Positions 9,822 to 20,269 are shown, counted from the stretch's first letter. The stretch: 64,000 bases of DNA from an uncultured Roseburia sp. (GCA_947644305.1 CANRYS010000015.1:21446-85445); one strand, 5' to 3'. Notes: a model not told the origin generated them from the letters alone. A program made the numbers and translations.

Positions 9822-12800
9822 CCCAGATCTCCTCTTCTTTTTTTTCTTCCATCTCATGGCAGCATTGGACAAACTCTGCTCGCTCCATGCCGCAGATACT
9901 CCTCAGTCCACAATAATCGCAGCCCGTCTCCCCTCCCAGACGATAGGGATGGACACGGATCACGCCATCCATGATCTGACTTCCAAAATCCGCCGCCAGT
10001 TTGAGAGTGTGAGACATAAGCGTCTGCCACTTCTCATCGCTCAGCACCTTGGCATAACTGCTAAAGTCCCCCTTGGTGGTAGTATTTACCGGGATACAGG
10101 AAGATTTCACTCCATTCTCTAACTCTCCCCCGGTGCCAAAGACCGAATCCAGTTTCTGGAGCACTATGGGATTCTGACTGGCATAACCACCGCACTTATA
10201 CTCCGCTAGCATCTGTTCCTCCAGATCGGAATCTGCGCTGCTCTCCAACTTAAGAACCGGATCTTTCACGTAATAATAAAACATCCCCGCCGGAACCACA
10301 TTTTTTTCCCCGCTTCTCTGCCTCTCCATATCAAGAGCCGCCGCCATATACAACACCAACTGCAACTGCAGCCCGTAAAACATGGAATTCAGGGAAAGTT
10401 TTATACCTCCGGTCTTATAATCCACCACTTTTACATAAATATTTTCCTCGTCCTCATAGGTATCGATCCGGTCAATAATACCGGAAAAAACCAGCCTTTT
10501 TTCCCCCTCCAGGGAGATCTTCATACTGGGAAGATTGTCGTGATAGGAAAATCCCGCTTCACAGTATTCCTGCTCAAATGCTCCCCGGCGCATCTGCTCT
10601 GAGATCGCCCAGATCGTCCGGTTCATCATCCGCTTGATCCGGGTGATCATAAAAGCGATGCGCTTGGACTGTCCAAAGAGCACATCCCGGTAGCCTGCCA
10701 CGGTCCGATCCACGCACTCCGACACCATCGGCTCGATGGTCTCCTCTTCCAGATCCCTCCATCTTAAATTCTTTTCCCGCATCTGGTCCGAAAACTCTTT
10801 CAGGGTATAATGCACGACATTTCCAAAATCTGGCGCTGCCACCGTGTACTCCTCTCTCTCTTTCAAGGACAGCCCGTATAGGATAAAATAAGCATAGGGA
10901 CACCTGGCAAACCGTTCCAACCTAGTGATACTGCCATAAAGTTCCTCACCATAGAGATATTGCAGAGCCTGTTTCGACAGCTTTCCCTCCCGTCTGCCTC
11001 CAAAATGACAGGCCAGAGCCCGGCTCATCCATTCCCTGTCCTCCCCGGCCTGATAGTAACGCCACAGCTCCCACCATATATTTCCCTCTCTACCGTTATA
11101 TCGAACTTCATTTCCAGTGCGGCGATCTTCATCCCCCAGACCATCCAGTAGATACTCCAGTCCTCGGTCCGTTCCGAGATATCTCTCCGGGGAATGATCC
11201 TCTCCGGCGTAAAGTTCACTGAGCGCAGGAAAGATCTGTCGGATCTTCCCGAGAATATAAGAAGCCTGTCTTCCCTCTCCGCCGGCTCCCGTCTCGCTGT
11301 ATGTAAAAAAGAGCTTCTCAGAGGGTCTGGCAAAATTCAGATAGAGATAAAACAGATCATTGGCTGCCTTTCTGCTGCCAGAAGGCGCCAGAGAGATGCC
11401 CATCTGTTCCAGTTTTTTTCTCTCCCTAGTATTTACGATCCCCGGCGGCTGCGGTCCTCCCGGGACAATATCATCACTAAAGCCCATGAAAAACAATACC
11501 CGGATATCCTTCAATCGGGTTCTCTCGATATCACCCACCACCACCTGGTTTTTCTTCGGTGGAATAAATCCCACCAGCCCCTCGGACAATCCCGCTCCCA
11601 GAATCTGACGGTATTCCTCGGCGCTGACCAGCTCATCCCCCATCAGCTCCACCATCTCGTCAAAAAGGTTCATCACAACTTTATAGACACTGCGGTATTC
11701 CTTCGCTAGTATATCCTGCCCCTGTTCCTCAAAGGCCTCACTGCGCGCCAGCATCCGCTCATGCACGGTCTGCTGCAAGAGAAACCCATACAACGCCCCG
11801 GTAAATACTTCCACCGTCTTTTTCCCGCCCCGGAAATTCTCAAACAGTTCTCTGACACAATCATAAACCACCTGTCTGGAAGCATTGATTTCCTCCAGGG
11901 AAAGCTGTCCTACTCCATGCTTCCACTCCTTTTCATAAGAAGACAGTCCTCTTTTGCCCGTGGCGATCACATAATTTTCCAGGCAGTCCGTCTGCTCTTT
12001 GGTCAGCGGAGACAGACCACAGCGCAGAAACCGAAACGTACTCTCATAATCCATATTCCGGCGGACCATCTCCAGCGCAGACTGAATATATTCTGCCACC
12101 CAGTTGGCGCCGATACTTTTTTTATTGTCCAGGAAAAAACGGATGCCCATCCTGGAAAATTCCCGTGTGATGGTCTGTTCGTAGGAACTTATATCCCCTG
12201 TGATCACGGCGATATCCTCATAGCGGTAATCTCCCTTTGCCACCATCCACCATATGGTATATGCCACATATGCCGCCTCATCCCGTGGTTTTCTTCCTAT
12301 GTACAGCCGAATATCCTCTGTGGGGGCATCCCAGCGACCCGGGGGATAGCAAAAACAATTTCTCTCTAGAAAGGCAAGCTCTCCATCCGCCTGAAAACGA
12401 TAGGGTTTCTTGGCTCTTCCCCTTCCCACCCAAACCGGTTCTTTTACTTCCACCGGAAGCCGGTTCGCGATCTCCGTCAAGGCAGTCACCGTCTCCTCAC
12501 TGATCTGAAAAAGATACTTTCTTCGACGTGAGACATCCATCGTCACCGTGATATACATATCCTGGCAGAGCTGTAAAAGCCTGGCGATCAACTCATACTG
12601 ATCCGGGGTAAAACCGGTAAAACCATCGAGACAGATCACCGAATCCCGGACCCCCTCCATCTCATGCACTACTTCCGCCAGTTGAAGTATGAGCTCCTCC
12701 GCCGTCCGGTACGTATCGCCCAATTTTTCTTTGAAGCATTCATAGATCAAACGGATATCCTCAAACTTTATACCCAACTGACTCATTGTATCAAAATCCT

Positions 12801-13212
12801 CTTCCCGACGGATTCCATACTGTTCCAGCTCACACAAAAAAGACTTGCACTCATCTAAAAAGCCGGGAGTATCGATCCCCTTTTTAAAATATGCCAGTCT
12901 GTCTTTCTGCTCAGAAAATACTTTCCGAAGCAACATGGTTTTTCCCATGTCCTCCAGAATCGTCCGCTCCATCGCCGGCAACTGCTCAAATACCCGGAAT
13001 GCCAAGCGGTGAAAACTAAGTACATCAATATTTAAGATTCCCTTCCCCCCACTCCTCTCCACTAGTGTCTTCTGTGTCTCTAGTGTAAACTGGTCAGGCA
13101 CCAGGATAAAATACTGCTTATCCCTGTGTTCTGCCGCTTCTGCGGTGATCATATCATATAAAAAAGTGCTCTTGCCGCTTCCGGCTCCGCCGAATATAAA
13201 CTGCAATGCCAT
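9787..13212 (-). CDS. addB: helicase-exonuclease AddAB subunit AddB
   Basis: MALQFIFGGAGSGKSTFLYDMI, VKVVDYKTGG nuclease motif, C-terminal Fe-S cysteines CDYCGLRSIC; overlaps addA. Confidence 0.9.
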   Translation of the reverse strand: MALQFIFGGAGSGKSTFLYDMITAEAAEHRDKQYFILVPDQFTLETQKTLVERSGGKGILNIDVLSFHRLAFRVFEQLPAMERTILEDMGKTMLLRKVFSEQKDRLAYFKKGIDTPGFLDECKSFLCELEQYGIRREEDFDTMSQLGIKFEDIRLIYECFKEKLGDTYRTAEELILQLAEVVHEMEGVRDSVICLDGFTGFTPDQYELIARLLQLCQDMYITVTMDVSRRRKYLFQISEETVTALTEIANRLPVEVKEPVWVGRGRAKKPYRFQADGELAFLERNCFCYPPGRWDAPTEDIRLYIGRKPRDEAAYVAYTIWWMVAKGDYRYEDIAVITGDISSYEQTITREFSRMGIRFFLDNKKSIGANWVAEYIQSALEMVRRNMDYESTFRFLRCGLSPLTKEQTDCLENYVIATGKRGLSSYEKEWKHGVGQLSLEEINASRQVVYDCVRELFENFRGGKKTVEVFTGALYGFLLQQTVHERMLARSEAFEEQGQDILAKEYRSVYKVVMNLFDEMVELMGDELVSAEEYRQILGAGLSEGLVGFIPPKKNQVVVGDIERTRLKDIRVLFFMGFSDDIVPGGPQPPGIVNTRERKKLEQMGISLAPSGSRKAANDLFYLYLNFARPSEKLFFTYSETGAGGEGRQASYILGKIRQIFPALSELYAGEDHSPERYLGTDRGLEYLLDGLGDEDRRTGNEVRYNGREGNIWWELWRYYQAGEDREWMSRALACHFGGRREGKLSKQALQYLYGEELYGSITRLERFARCPYAYFILYGLSLKEREEYTVAAPDFGNVVHYTLKEFSDQMREKNLRWRDLEEETIEPMVSECVDRTVAGYRDVLFGQSKRIAFMITRIKRMMNRTIWAISEQMRRGAFEQEYCEAGFSYHDNLPSMKISLEGEKRLVFSGIIDRIDTYEDEENIYVKVVDYKTGGIKLSLNSMFYGLQLQLVLYMAAALDMERQRSGEKNVVPAGMFYYYVKDPVLKLESSADSDLEEQMLAEYKCGGYASQNPIVLQKLDSVFGTGGELENGVKSSCIPVNTTTKGDFSSYAKVLSDEKWQTLMSHTLKLAADFGSQIMDGVIRVHPYRLGGETGCDYCGLRSICGMERAEFVQCCHEMEEKKEEEIWDELDEGTETGH

Positions 13213-13306
13213 ATCATTTTCATCCTTTTTCGTTCTATCTGCCCATTTTGATACATATAATATAACAAGATGGAATCTACGCTCCATAAAAGGGGGAATT
13301 ATCCAC

Positions 13307-13756
13307 ATGTCAAAAACTAAAATACTTGTATTTCAAATGAAAGAGCTTGTATATACCGGTATATTTATAGGACTCGGTCTCCTGCTCATCATACTCCTAA
13401 TCGTCATGTTCTATCCTTCCGGCGATGAGGACACCGCCGCTGAAACTACTACCGCAGAGGCAGCGGTCTACAATCCGGGTATATACAATTCCCAGATGCA
13501 ACTGGGGGACACCACGCTGAATCTGGAGATCGTCGTAGACGAGAGCCAAATCAAGTCCGTTTCCCTGGTAAATCTGGACGAATCCGTAACTACCATGTAC
13601 CCTCTGGTAAAACCCTCCCTGGAATTTCTGGAGGAAGAGCTGGTGGCAGGAACTCCCATCGACGATATCTCCGTCAGTGAAAAAAGTAAATATACCCAGA
13701 CTATGCTGATCGACGGCATCAAAAACGCCCTGTCCAAAGCTACTGTAGAACAGTAG
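13307..13756 (+). CDS. small membrane-anchored extracytoplasmic protein, FMN-binding-like tail
   Basis: N-terminal TM, then YNSQMQLGDTTLNLEIVVDESQIKSVSLVNLDES; internal Met start. Confidence 0.5.
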   Translation: MSKTKILVFQMKELVYTGIFIGLGLLLIILLIVMFYPSGDEDTAAETTTAEAAVYNPGIYNSQMQLGDTTLNLEIVVDESQIKSVSLVNLDESVTTMYPLVKPSLEFLEEELVAGTPIDDISVSEKSKYTQTMLIDGIKNALSKATVEQ

Positions 13757-15776
13757 CTTCGGGCTTTATGCTCTCCAGATCTGCTTTCCAGAGCGCATCG
13801 GATGCATCACTCGGCATGCGGAGATCTCCCCGCGGCGACAGCGCCACAGAGCCCACCTTGGGTCCGTCGGGAATACAGGAGCGCTTAAACTGTTGCCTGA
13901 AAAAACGGTGGTAGAAGGTATGAAGCCATTGGTAGATCGTCGGTGCATCGTACACGCCCTTAAAGGTATAGATCGCCATACGGAATATTTTGGACGGCAT
14001 GAAACCAAACCGGAGCATATAGTACAGATAAAAGTCATGTAGTTCATAAGGTCCTACAATATCCTCTGTCTTCTGTGAAATTTTGCCGTCCTTGGGCGGC
14101 AAAAGCTCCGGGCTCACCGGTGTATCCAGTACGTCATACAGGACACGTTTCAAGGTACTCTCGGAAGTATCACCATGGCTCCCACTGGTATCACGAATGT
14201 TGCTGACACAAGTGTCGGCAAAGTACTGCACCAGATACCTCACGAGGGTTTTCGGAACAGAACAGTTCACGCCATACATGGACATGTGATCTCCGTTGTA
14301 GGTCGCCCAGCCCAGCGCCAGCTCTGACATATCCCCGGTTCCGATCACAAGACCGCCGGTCTGGTTGGCAATATTCATAAGAATCTGAGTACGCTCTCTC
14401 GCTTGTCCATTTTCATAGGTGATATCATGGACATTGATATCGTGGCCGATGTCCTCGAAATGTCCCTTCACCGCCTTTTCGATGGATATCTCTCTCAGTT
14501 CCGCCCCCAGTTCTCTTGCCAGATTGACCGCGTTGTCATAGGTTCGGTTTGTGGTGCCAAAGCAGGGCATCGTTACGCAGACGATCCCCTTCCGGTCCAG
14601 CGACAGTTTATCAAAGGCACGCACTGTCACCAGCAGAGCCAGGGTGGAATCCAAACCGCCAGATAGGCCGATCACCGCACTCTGGCAACCGGTATGGCGC
14701 AGCCTTTTTGCCAGTCCCGAAGCCTGAATATTCAAAATCTCATCGCAGCGCTCCTCCCTATGAGTCTTTGTCGATGGAACAAAGGGTGTCTTTTCAAAAG
14801 TTCTGGTAAGTTCTGTCTTCTCCAGCTTTTCATAGTGGAACCTGTGTATTCGGTATCCCATTTTCTCCGGCGAGACATACAGCGGAAACGTCGTCATCCG
14901 GCGCCGCTCCGCCATCAGCCTCTTCACATCGATCTCTGTGATGATATCATGGTCTTTAAAAGAAGGATTTTCTGCCAGCATCACCCCGTTTTCCATGATC
15001 ATATTATGTCCGGCATGCACCAGATCCGTGGTGGATTCACCCTCAGAGGCATCGGCGTAGAGATAGGCGGTGATGGTCCTCGCACTTTGGTTCTTTACCA
15101 GCTCCCTACGGTATGCGGATTTTCCTGTCACCTCATCACTGGCAGATGGATTGATAATAACAGTCGCCCCCGCCATGGCATGATATGAACTTGGCGGCAC
15201 AGGCACCCACAGATCCTCACAGATCTCTATGGCGACAGACAGCTCTGGAAGCTGATCGCAGGTAAAGATCTGTTTGGCGCCAAAGGGAACTTCCCGGTCC
15301 ATAAAAGGAAGACGGTGTGTCCCACAGCTCTCCTCACTCACGGTTCCTCTCTGCCATGCAGAATCCCCGCCGGCAAAATGTCGTCCCTCATAAAATTCGG
15401 AATAGGTGGGGATATGGCTTTTGGGAACCAGCCCCAGTATCCCCCCATGAAATACTGCTGCCGTTACATTATAAAGCCTTCCCCGATGCAGCAGCGGAAG
15501 CCCTACACAAAATAACGTATCGCATGCTTCCGTCTCTCTTGCAAACCGTTCCAGCCCCCGCAGCGCCCCCTTCAGAAGTTGATCCTGCAGAAATAGGTCG
15601 CCACAGGTATATCCTGTCAGGCACAATTCTGGAAATGCCAGCACTTTTGCTCCCTCATTGCTCATCTTTTGTGCTTTTTCGATCATCTTATCACAGTTGT
15701 ATTCACAATCTGCCACTTTAAGCTCCGGTGAACAAGCAGCCACTTTTACAAATCCATCTAACATCTCTTCCTCCAT
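13740..15776 (-). CDS. nadE: glutamine-dependent NAD+ synthase
   Basis: Nitrilase domain (FPELCLTGYTCGDLF) plus NAD synthase P-loop (VIGLSGGLDSTLALLV). Confidence 0.93.
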   Translation of the reverse strand: MEEEMLDGFVKVAACSPELKVADCEYNCDKMIEKAQKMSNEGAKVLAFPELCLTGYTCGDLFLQDQLLKGALRGLERFARETEACDTLFCVGLPLLHRGRLYNVTAAVFHGGILGLVPKSHIPTYSEFYEGRHFAGGDSAWQRGTVSEESCGTHRLPFMDREVPFGAKQIFTCDQLPELSVAIEICEDLWVPVPPSSYHAMAGATVIINPSASDEVTGKSAYRRELVKNQSARTITAYLYADASEGESTTDLVHAGHNMIMENGVMLAENPSFKDHDIITEIDVKRLMAERRRMTTFPLYVSPEKMGYRIHRFHYEKLEKTELTRTFEKTPFVPSTKTHREERCDEILNIQASGLAKRLRHTGCQSAVIGLSGGLDSTLALLVTVRAFDKLSLDRKGIVCVTMPCFGTTNRTYDNAVNLARELGAELREISIEKAVKGHFEDIGHDINVHDITYENGQARERTQILMNIANQTGGLVIGTGDMSELALGWATYNGDHMSMYGVNCSVPKTLVRYLVQYFADTCVSNIRDTSGSHGDTSESTLKRVLYDVLDTPVSPELLPPKDGKISQKTEDIVGPYELHDFYLYYMLRFGFMPSKIFRMAIYTFKGVYDAPTIYQWLHTFYHRFFRQQFKRSCIPDGPKVGSVALSPRGDLRMPSDASDALWKADLESIKPEATVLQ

Positions 15777-15787
15777 TGATACAAATT

Positions 15788-15819
15788 ATAAAAAGGACAG
15801 CGATTCGCTCGCTGCCCCT
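15788..15819 (-). terminator. Rho-independent terminator of the candidate 6S RNA
   Basis: Minus strand GGGCAGCGA-GCGAA-TCGCTGTCC followed by TTTTT. Confidence 0.8.
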
Positions 15820-16044
15820 ATACACTCTTTTGTAAAACCCCCAAAATGCCGGTTCTTGATTTTTGACTCCTAGCATATGCTAGGTGGGCAACCGCACGTG
15901 GTCTTCTGCCTTCCGTTGCAATGTTTCCATTGTACCGAACAAGTTCGGCAGTGACGGCCTGGCATCCAATCACAAATATAGGAATCCCGTTTAAAGTATT
16001 GTAGGTTCAAAAATTCAAGAGTATCGAACATCTCAGGAAGTCAT
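15788..16044 (-). ncRNA. ssrS: structured small RNA, candidate 6S RNA
   Basis: Promoter TTGATA-N17-TATACT (minus strand, -10 at 16051-16056). 5' region contains CTGAGATGTTCG, which resembles the 5' conserved segment of known 6S RNA. Closing stem ATACTCTT/AAGAGTGTAT, inner hairpins CCGAAC/GTTCGG and CCTAGC/GCTAGG, strong terminator at the 3' end. Confidence 0.6.
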
Positions 16045-16144
16045 ACTCATAGTATACCTAATCTATTTGATTTTATCAAGTGCTTATTGAAAGAATTATT
16101 TTCCAAAATGACGCACCTCTCGTAATGATTAACTCGGAACACAT

Positions 16145-16465
16145 TTACCAAACCAGTTCATGTAATGCTTTAAGTACTTCTGCCACCTTATCCGCCTCTC
16201 TGCCTTCAAACAATCTTACTGCATTATATAACTCTGTATCGGAATAAATATCATCACCCCGAACGATGTACTCACAGCTAGTTTCCAAACTGTCCGCAAT
16301 ACTTTTTAAGATACTTACAGAAAATCCTTTTTTGCCGAATTCAATTTCATATAGAAATTTCTGGGAAATATCCGCCATATCTGCAAGTCTTTCTCTTGAA
16401 ATATTTTGTTGGTTTCTCAGCTGCATAATACGAAATCCTATCTCTGAATAATCTGCATTTTTCAT
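16145..16465 (-). CDS. XRE-family helix-turn-helix regulator
   Basis: IMQLRNQQNISRERLADMADISQKFLYEIEFGKKGFSVSILKSIADSL. Confidence 0.85.
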   Translation of the reverse strand: MKNADYSEIGFRIMQLRNQQNISRERLADMADISQKFLYEIEFGKKGFSVSILKSIADSLETSCEYIVRGDDIYSDTELYNAVRLFEGREADKVAEVLKALHELVW

Positions 16466-16496
16466 TAATCATTTGTCTCCTTAAATAATGGTATCA

Positions 16497-16835
16497 CTAT
16501 TTTTCCGCCACAAGATCCGCAATATAGTGTAACAACCTTGCCATGCATTGGCTGTCTTCTTCTCTCACATCCTTTTCTACTCTTATACACTCCGCTTCTG
16601 AAATCACACCTCCAAACAAATAGTTCATATCACAGTTATACCTGGTTGCCAAAATGTAAGCATATTCACTGGATAGTCCGGTAGAACCGTTTTCTATTCG
16701 CAGAAGAGAATCTTTCACGATCCCAAAGGCTTCTGCTAGTTCATCCGCCGATATGCCATTTTTAATCCGAAACCGTTTCAAACGCCCTCCTATCCGAATA
16801 TTTACCTCTGTTTTCTTCCGTGAATTTCTTTTCAT
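16497..16835 (-). CDS. XRE-family helix-turn-helix regulator
   Basis: LKRFRIKNGISADELAEAFGIVKDSLLRIENGSTGLSSEYAYILATRYNCDMNYLFGG. Confidence 0.82.
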   Translation of the reverse strand: MKRNSRKKTEVNIRIGGRLKRFRIKNGISADELAEAFGIVKDSLLRIENGSTGLSSEYAYILATRYNCDMNYLFGGVISEAECIRVEKDVREEDSQCMARLLHYIADLVAEK

Positions 16836-17216
16836 AATATAGATCGCTCCTTTGGCTTTTTATTTCATCATACCAGTAATTAACCTTTCTGAAACGACCT
16901 ATATGTCCATAAACGACACAACATGTTACAACGTACCTGTTTTTTCGGCATTTTTTCCATCCCTTAGCGGGCGTTCTAATGCCCTATTTCAGCCTTTATT
17001 CGACAAGATTCTACCTCAAATGACTTTTTATCCCAACAGACCAAAATTGCGACAAACGACAAACCTACGATTTTTCTGTATCAAACTTTTCAAAAACAGC
17101 TTGACTTGTTCACGGGTGAATAGTTACAATATAGATAATAATATGCAAAAACTACAACGGTGCCAACCATGGGATATCTAATCCCTTTAAAAATATTGTA
17201 GTAGGAGGATTTTATA

Positions 17217-18566
17217 ATGGACAGCCAATTTGAATGGAAAGATGAATTCAAAATCGGAGTAGAGGTTATAGATAAAGAACATCAAAAACTTTTTAAAATT
17301 ATCAATAAGCTCCTCGCGTTTAAAGAAGACGAAGCAACCCGTCAGTGGGCGTGCCGGGAAGGAATTAAATTCTTTAAAAAACATGCTGTCAGCCATTTTG
17401 CAGACGAAGAAGCGTATATGGATTCTATCAACTACGAAGGATTGGAACAACATAGGCATCTTCATAAAGGATTCCGCGAAAATACGCTTCCCGCACTGGA
17501 ACAGGAGATGGAACAGTCAGCCTACTCCCCTGACTCAGTAGAACATTTTCTGGGCGTCTGTGCCGGCTGGCTGATCGGTCATACCCTAACAGAAGATATG
17601 GCCATCACAGGCAAGCAGATGAAAAAACAGTCAAACTTTCTGCCAAGTGAAAATCTTACGGCTATGAAGAAGGTGATCAAGCAGCTTTTGTTTGATATGT
17701 TTCAGTTGGAATCTCATCTGGTCAGCGACGCTTACAATGGAGAAAAGTTTGGAAACGGCGTGTATTACCGTCTGATCTATGGAACCCCCAAAAATGAAAA
17801 GAAGCAGGAAGTCATTTTGGTCTTTGAAGAAAATCTGCTGATCAATACGGTAGGAAAAATTATAGGTATCAAAACAAATAAGTTGGATAATATGCTGGTC
17901 CATGCCGCCCGGTACACCGCCAGACAGTTTGTAAAGCGTGTTATGGAACAATTTCCAACAGAGGAAACATATGAGCTGAAAACGGAAAATCTCCTGGCCT
18001 ATGATCAATTTCAAAAAGTCTTTACAAGACAAAACCCACACCTCAGCCTCTTGTTTAACACAGGAAGCGGTTATTTTGCCTACTGCGCCATAGCGCCCCA
18101 TCTCCTTGAAAACAACATCGGCACACCGATTGAGGCCGATAACGCCATGGATGAAGTCAAAGAATATTTGAAAAAGCGAGAGACCGTAAGCGATAAGCCA
18201 AAAATTCTTGTAGTGGACGATTCTATGACGGTGCGGCAGCATATGGGGAAACTGTTAGGTGAGGATTATGATATCACGCTGGCAGAATCCAGTATTGCCG
18301 CCATCCGATGCATTACTTTAAATAAACCGGACCTGGTTCTTCTAGACTATGAAATGCCGGTCTGCGATGGAAGGCAGACCCTAGAAATGATCCGTTCCGA
18401 CCAGGCCCTTGCAGATATTCCTGTCATCTTTCTGACCGGAAGAAGCGACCCAGATAGCGTAAAGAAAGTTAAGTCCTTAAAACCTGCAGGGTATCTTTTG
18501 AAAAATCTGGAACCCGCCGCGATAAAAGAAAATATTGATGCTTTCTTTGAAAAGAAAAAGCAGTAG
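17217..18566 (+). CDS. bacteriohemerythrin - CheX-like - response-regulator receiver fusion protein
   Basis: Hemerythrin motif (FEWKDEFKIGVEVIDKEHQKLF...HAVSHFADEEAYMDSINY...HRHLHKGF), middle region resembling CheX, C-terminal REC domain (ILVVDDSMTVRQHMGKLL...LVLLDYEMPVCDG). Confidence 0.8.
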   Translation: MDSQFEWKDEFKIGVEVIDKEHQKLFKIINKLLAFKEDEATRQWACREGIKFFKKHAVSHFADEEAYMDSINYEGLEQHRHLHKGFRENTLPALEQEMEQSAYSPDSVEHFLGVCAGWLIGHTLTEDMAITGKQMKKQSNFLPSENLTAMKKVIKQLLFDMFQLESHLVSDAYNGEKFGNGVYYRLIYGTPKNEKKQEVILVFEENLLINTVGKIIGIKTNKLDNMLVHAARYTARQFVKRVMEQFPTEETYELKTENLLAYDQFQKVFTRQNPHLSLLFNTGSGYFAYCAIAPHLLENNIGTPIEADNAMDEVKEYLKKRETVSDKPKILVVDDSMTVRQHMGKLLGEDYDITLAESSIAAIRCITLNKPDLVLLDYEMPVCDGRQTLEMIRSDQALADIPVIFLTGRSDPDSVKKVKSLKPAGYLLKNLEPAAIKENIDAFFEKKKQ

Positions 18567-18697
18567 GATTTACATAGCTGATATGAAACCTTCGACCATG
18601 TGTGGTGTATTTTGACGAGGAACAAGACTAGAGGATGGAAACGAAGTGGTTTGCCAAAATACACCATTCACGGAGGGTTCAGATTCGCGCCATTGAA

Positions 18698-20269
18698 CTA
18701 GCTCAATACCGTTACCGCCAGGATATGTATATCCTTACAGTCAGGAAATTTTACATAACTACATGTACTTTGGATGGCTGCCTCAACTCTGGTACATACG
18801 AGCTTTCCGGTATGATTCAGACCACCCGGCGTCTTATTTGTAAATGCTGCCTGCCAAATAACCGTTTCCCGGCTTAATGGCCGCTCCACCCAATCCGACA
18901 CCGCTATCTTTTCTCTCACAACTTCCTCTTCATAGCCTATTTCCAGTTCTGCCAATTGTGAACCATATGTAGCGTAAAGCAGGAGATAAATACCTTTAAT
19001 CTTCTTATTAACCGGCAACACCTGACCCTCACATTTTAAACAATTAAACTCATCTGGAGCAACCTCTTTTAAGCCAAAGCTGCATTGTTCTGTCTCCCAT
19101 ATCCTCCCATATTCCAATACCTTATCTACATAAAAATCCTCTGGGTGAAGCATATGTGTATATTCGTTGTATGGCAGTTCTAAAAATATCTCTTGCACAG
19201 GATCTTCCTGGTACGAATTTGCCCCGGCATACCTGTCACTTTCCTGTTCTCTGTAGATCTTTTCAAAACACTCTTTGGCACTGTTCTCCATCCGCTGTAT
19301 CTTCTCCAAATTTTCTGCATATATATCCTGATAATTACGTACTTTCGATGGTGTCAATCTGCTTGTTGTATATTCTCTGTGCATTTTGACAGTAAGTATT
19401 TTTAGGGCTTCCCATTCCACGATAAGATCCCGCATCTGATCTGCCAATAAAGCGTATTTGATACCGCACTCTTTGGTAAGATATTTTTCAAACTGAATAT
19501 GTCTTCCCAGAATGATGTAAAAAAGATTGTATAACGGAATACGCCATATATTTTTTTGATCCCCAAACTCCCTCTGGACTTCAAAATCCTCACGTAACTT
19601 TTTTATTAAAGATTCTATATCCTTGCAATGAACCTTAAACTTTGCATTCTTGTATACTTTTTTTATTTTGGGTGCTTTAAAATCATTTAAGGATTTCACT
19701 TTAACCCGAATAAGGCTTAACAGACCCCGCTGCACATCACTCCAGCGGATCATGACATTGGATTTGGAGGGCATCGTATCTACACACCAGACTCCCTCTT
19801 CCCCAACGCTTGTAAGAATTAAAAAATGTACTCTGTAATCATTCTGATTATACGATTTTTGCCAGGGTATGGAATTCGTCTTAATTCCAGCCACTAAAAG
19901 CTGGTCCTCTTGTATACACTGACTGATTTTTGATTTTATTTCATGTTTTCCCAAATTTCCCTGGGGCATAAAGTCAATGCCATAAATTTTTCTTACATGA
20001 TCCTGAATACGCTTCTGACAAACCTTTAAGCCTTTTCCTATGACAAAATCCGGCATATAGCGAATGCTCCAGGAATCCCATAACACCTTTTCATATTCCC
20101 CCCGGAAATAATTACATATAGTAAGGACTGTATTGTCGATACAATCCAGCCCTTCCATATTTACCGGAGTGATCTCCGAATTTAAATTTTCCATTCTATC
20201 ACTTTCCATTTCTGTTTCTCTGATCCAAAACTCCTTTTCACAAATTCTTCTCCTCCACATTTGAAACAA
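18698..20269 (-). CDS. BtrH N-terminal-like (cysteine acyltransferase/peptidase fold) protein
   Basis: GLDCIDNTVLTICNYFRGEYEKVLWDSW near the N-terminus and DYRVHFLILTSVGEEGVWCVDT; true start probably an internal Met (about 20,194-20,209). Immediately downstream of a PaaK-like gene. Confidence 0.5.
   Translation of the reverse strand: MFQMWRRRICEKEFWIRETEMESDRMENLNSEITPVNMEGLDCIDNTVLTICNYFRGEYEKVLWDSWSIRYMPDFVIGKGLKVCQKRIQDHVRKIYGIDFMPQGNLGKHEIKSKISQCIQEDQLLVAGIKTNSIPWQKSYNQNDYRVHFLILTSVGEEGVWCVDTMPSKSNVMIRWSDVQRGLLSLIRVKVKSLNDFKAPKIKKVYKNAKFKVHCKDIESLIKKLREDFEVQREFGDQKNIWRIPLYNLFYIILGRHIQFEKYLTKECGIKYALLADQMRDLIVEWEALKILTVKMHREYTTSRLTPSKVRNYQDIYAENLEKIQRMENSAKECFEKIYREQESDRYAGANSYQEDPVQEIFLELPYNEYTHMLHPEDFYVDKVLEYGRIWETEQCSFGLKEVAPDEFNCLKCEGQVLPVNKKIKGIYLLLYATYGSQLAELEIGYEEEVVREKIAVSDWVERPLSRETVIWQAAFTNKTPGGLNHTGKLVCTRVEAAIQSTCSYVKFPDCKDIHILAVTVLS

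Noticed and set aside
6435-12369. Many plus-strand ORFs (for example 6435-7493, 8743-9459, 11761-12369)
   Set aside because: Antisense shadows of addA and addB, which have clear motifs on the minus strand.
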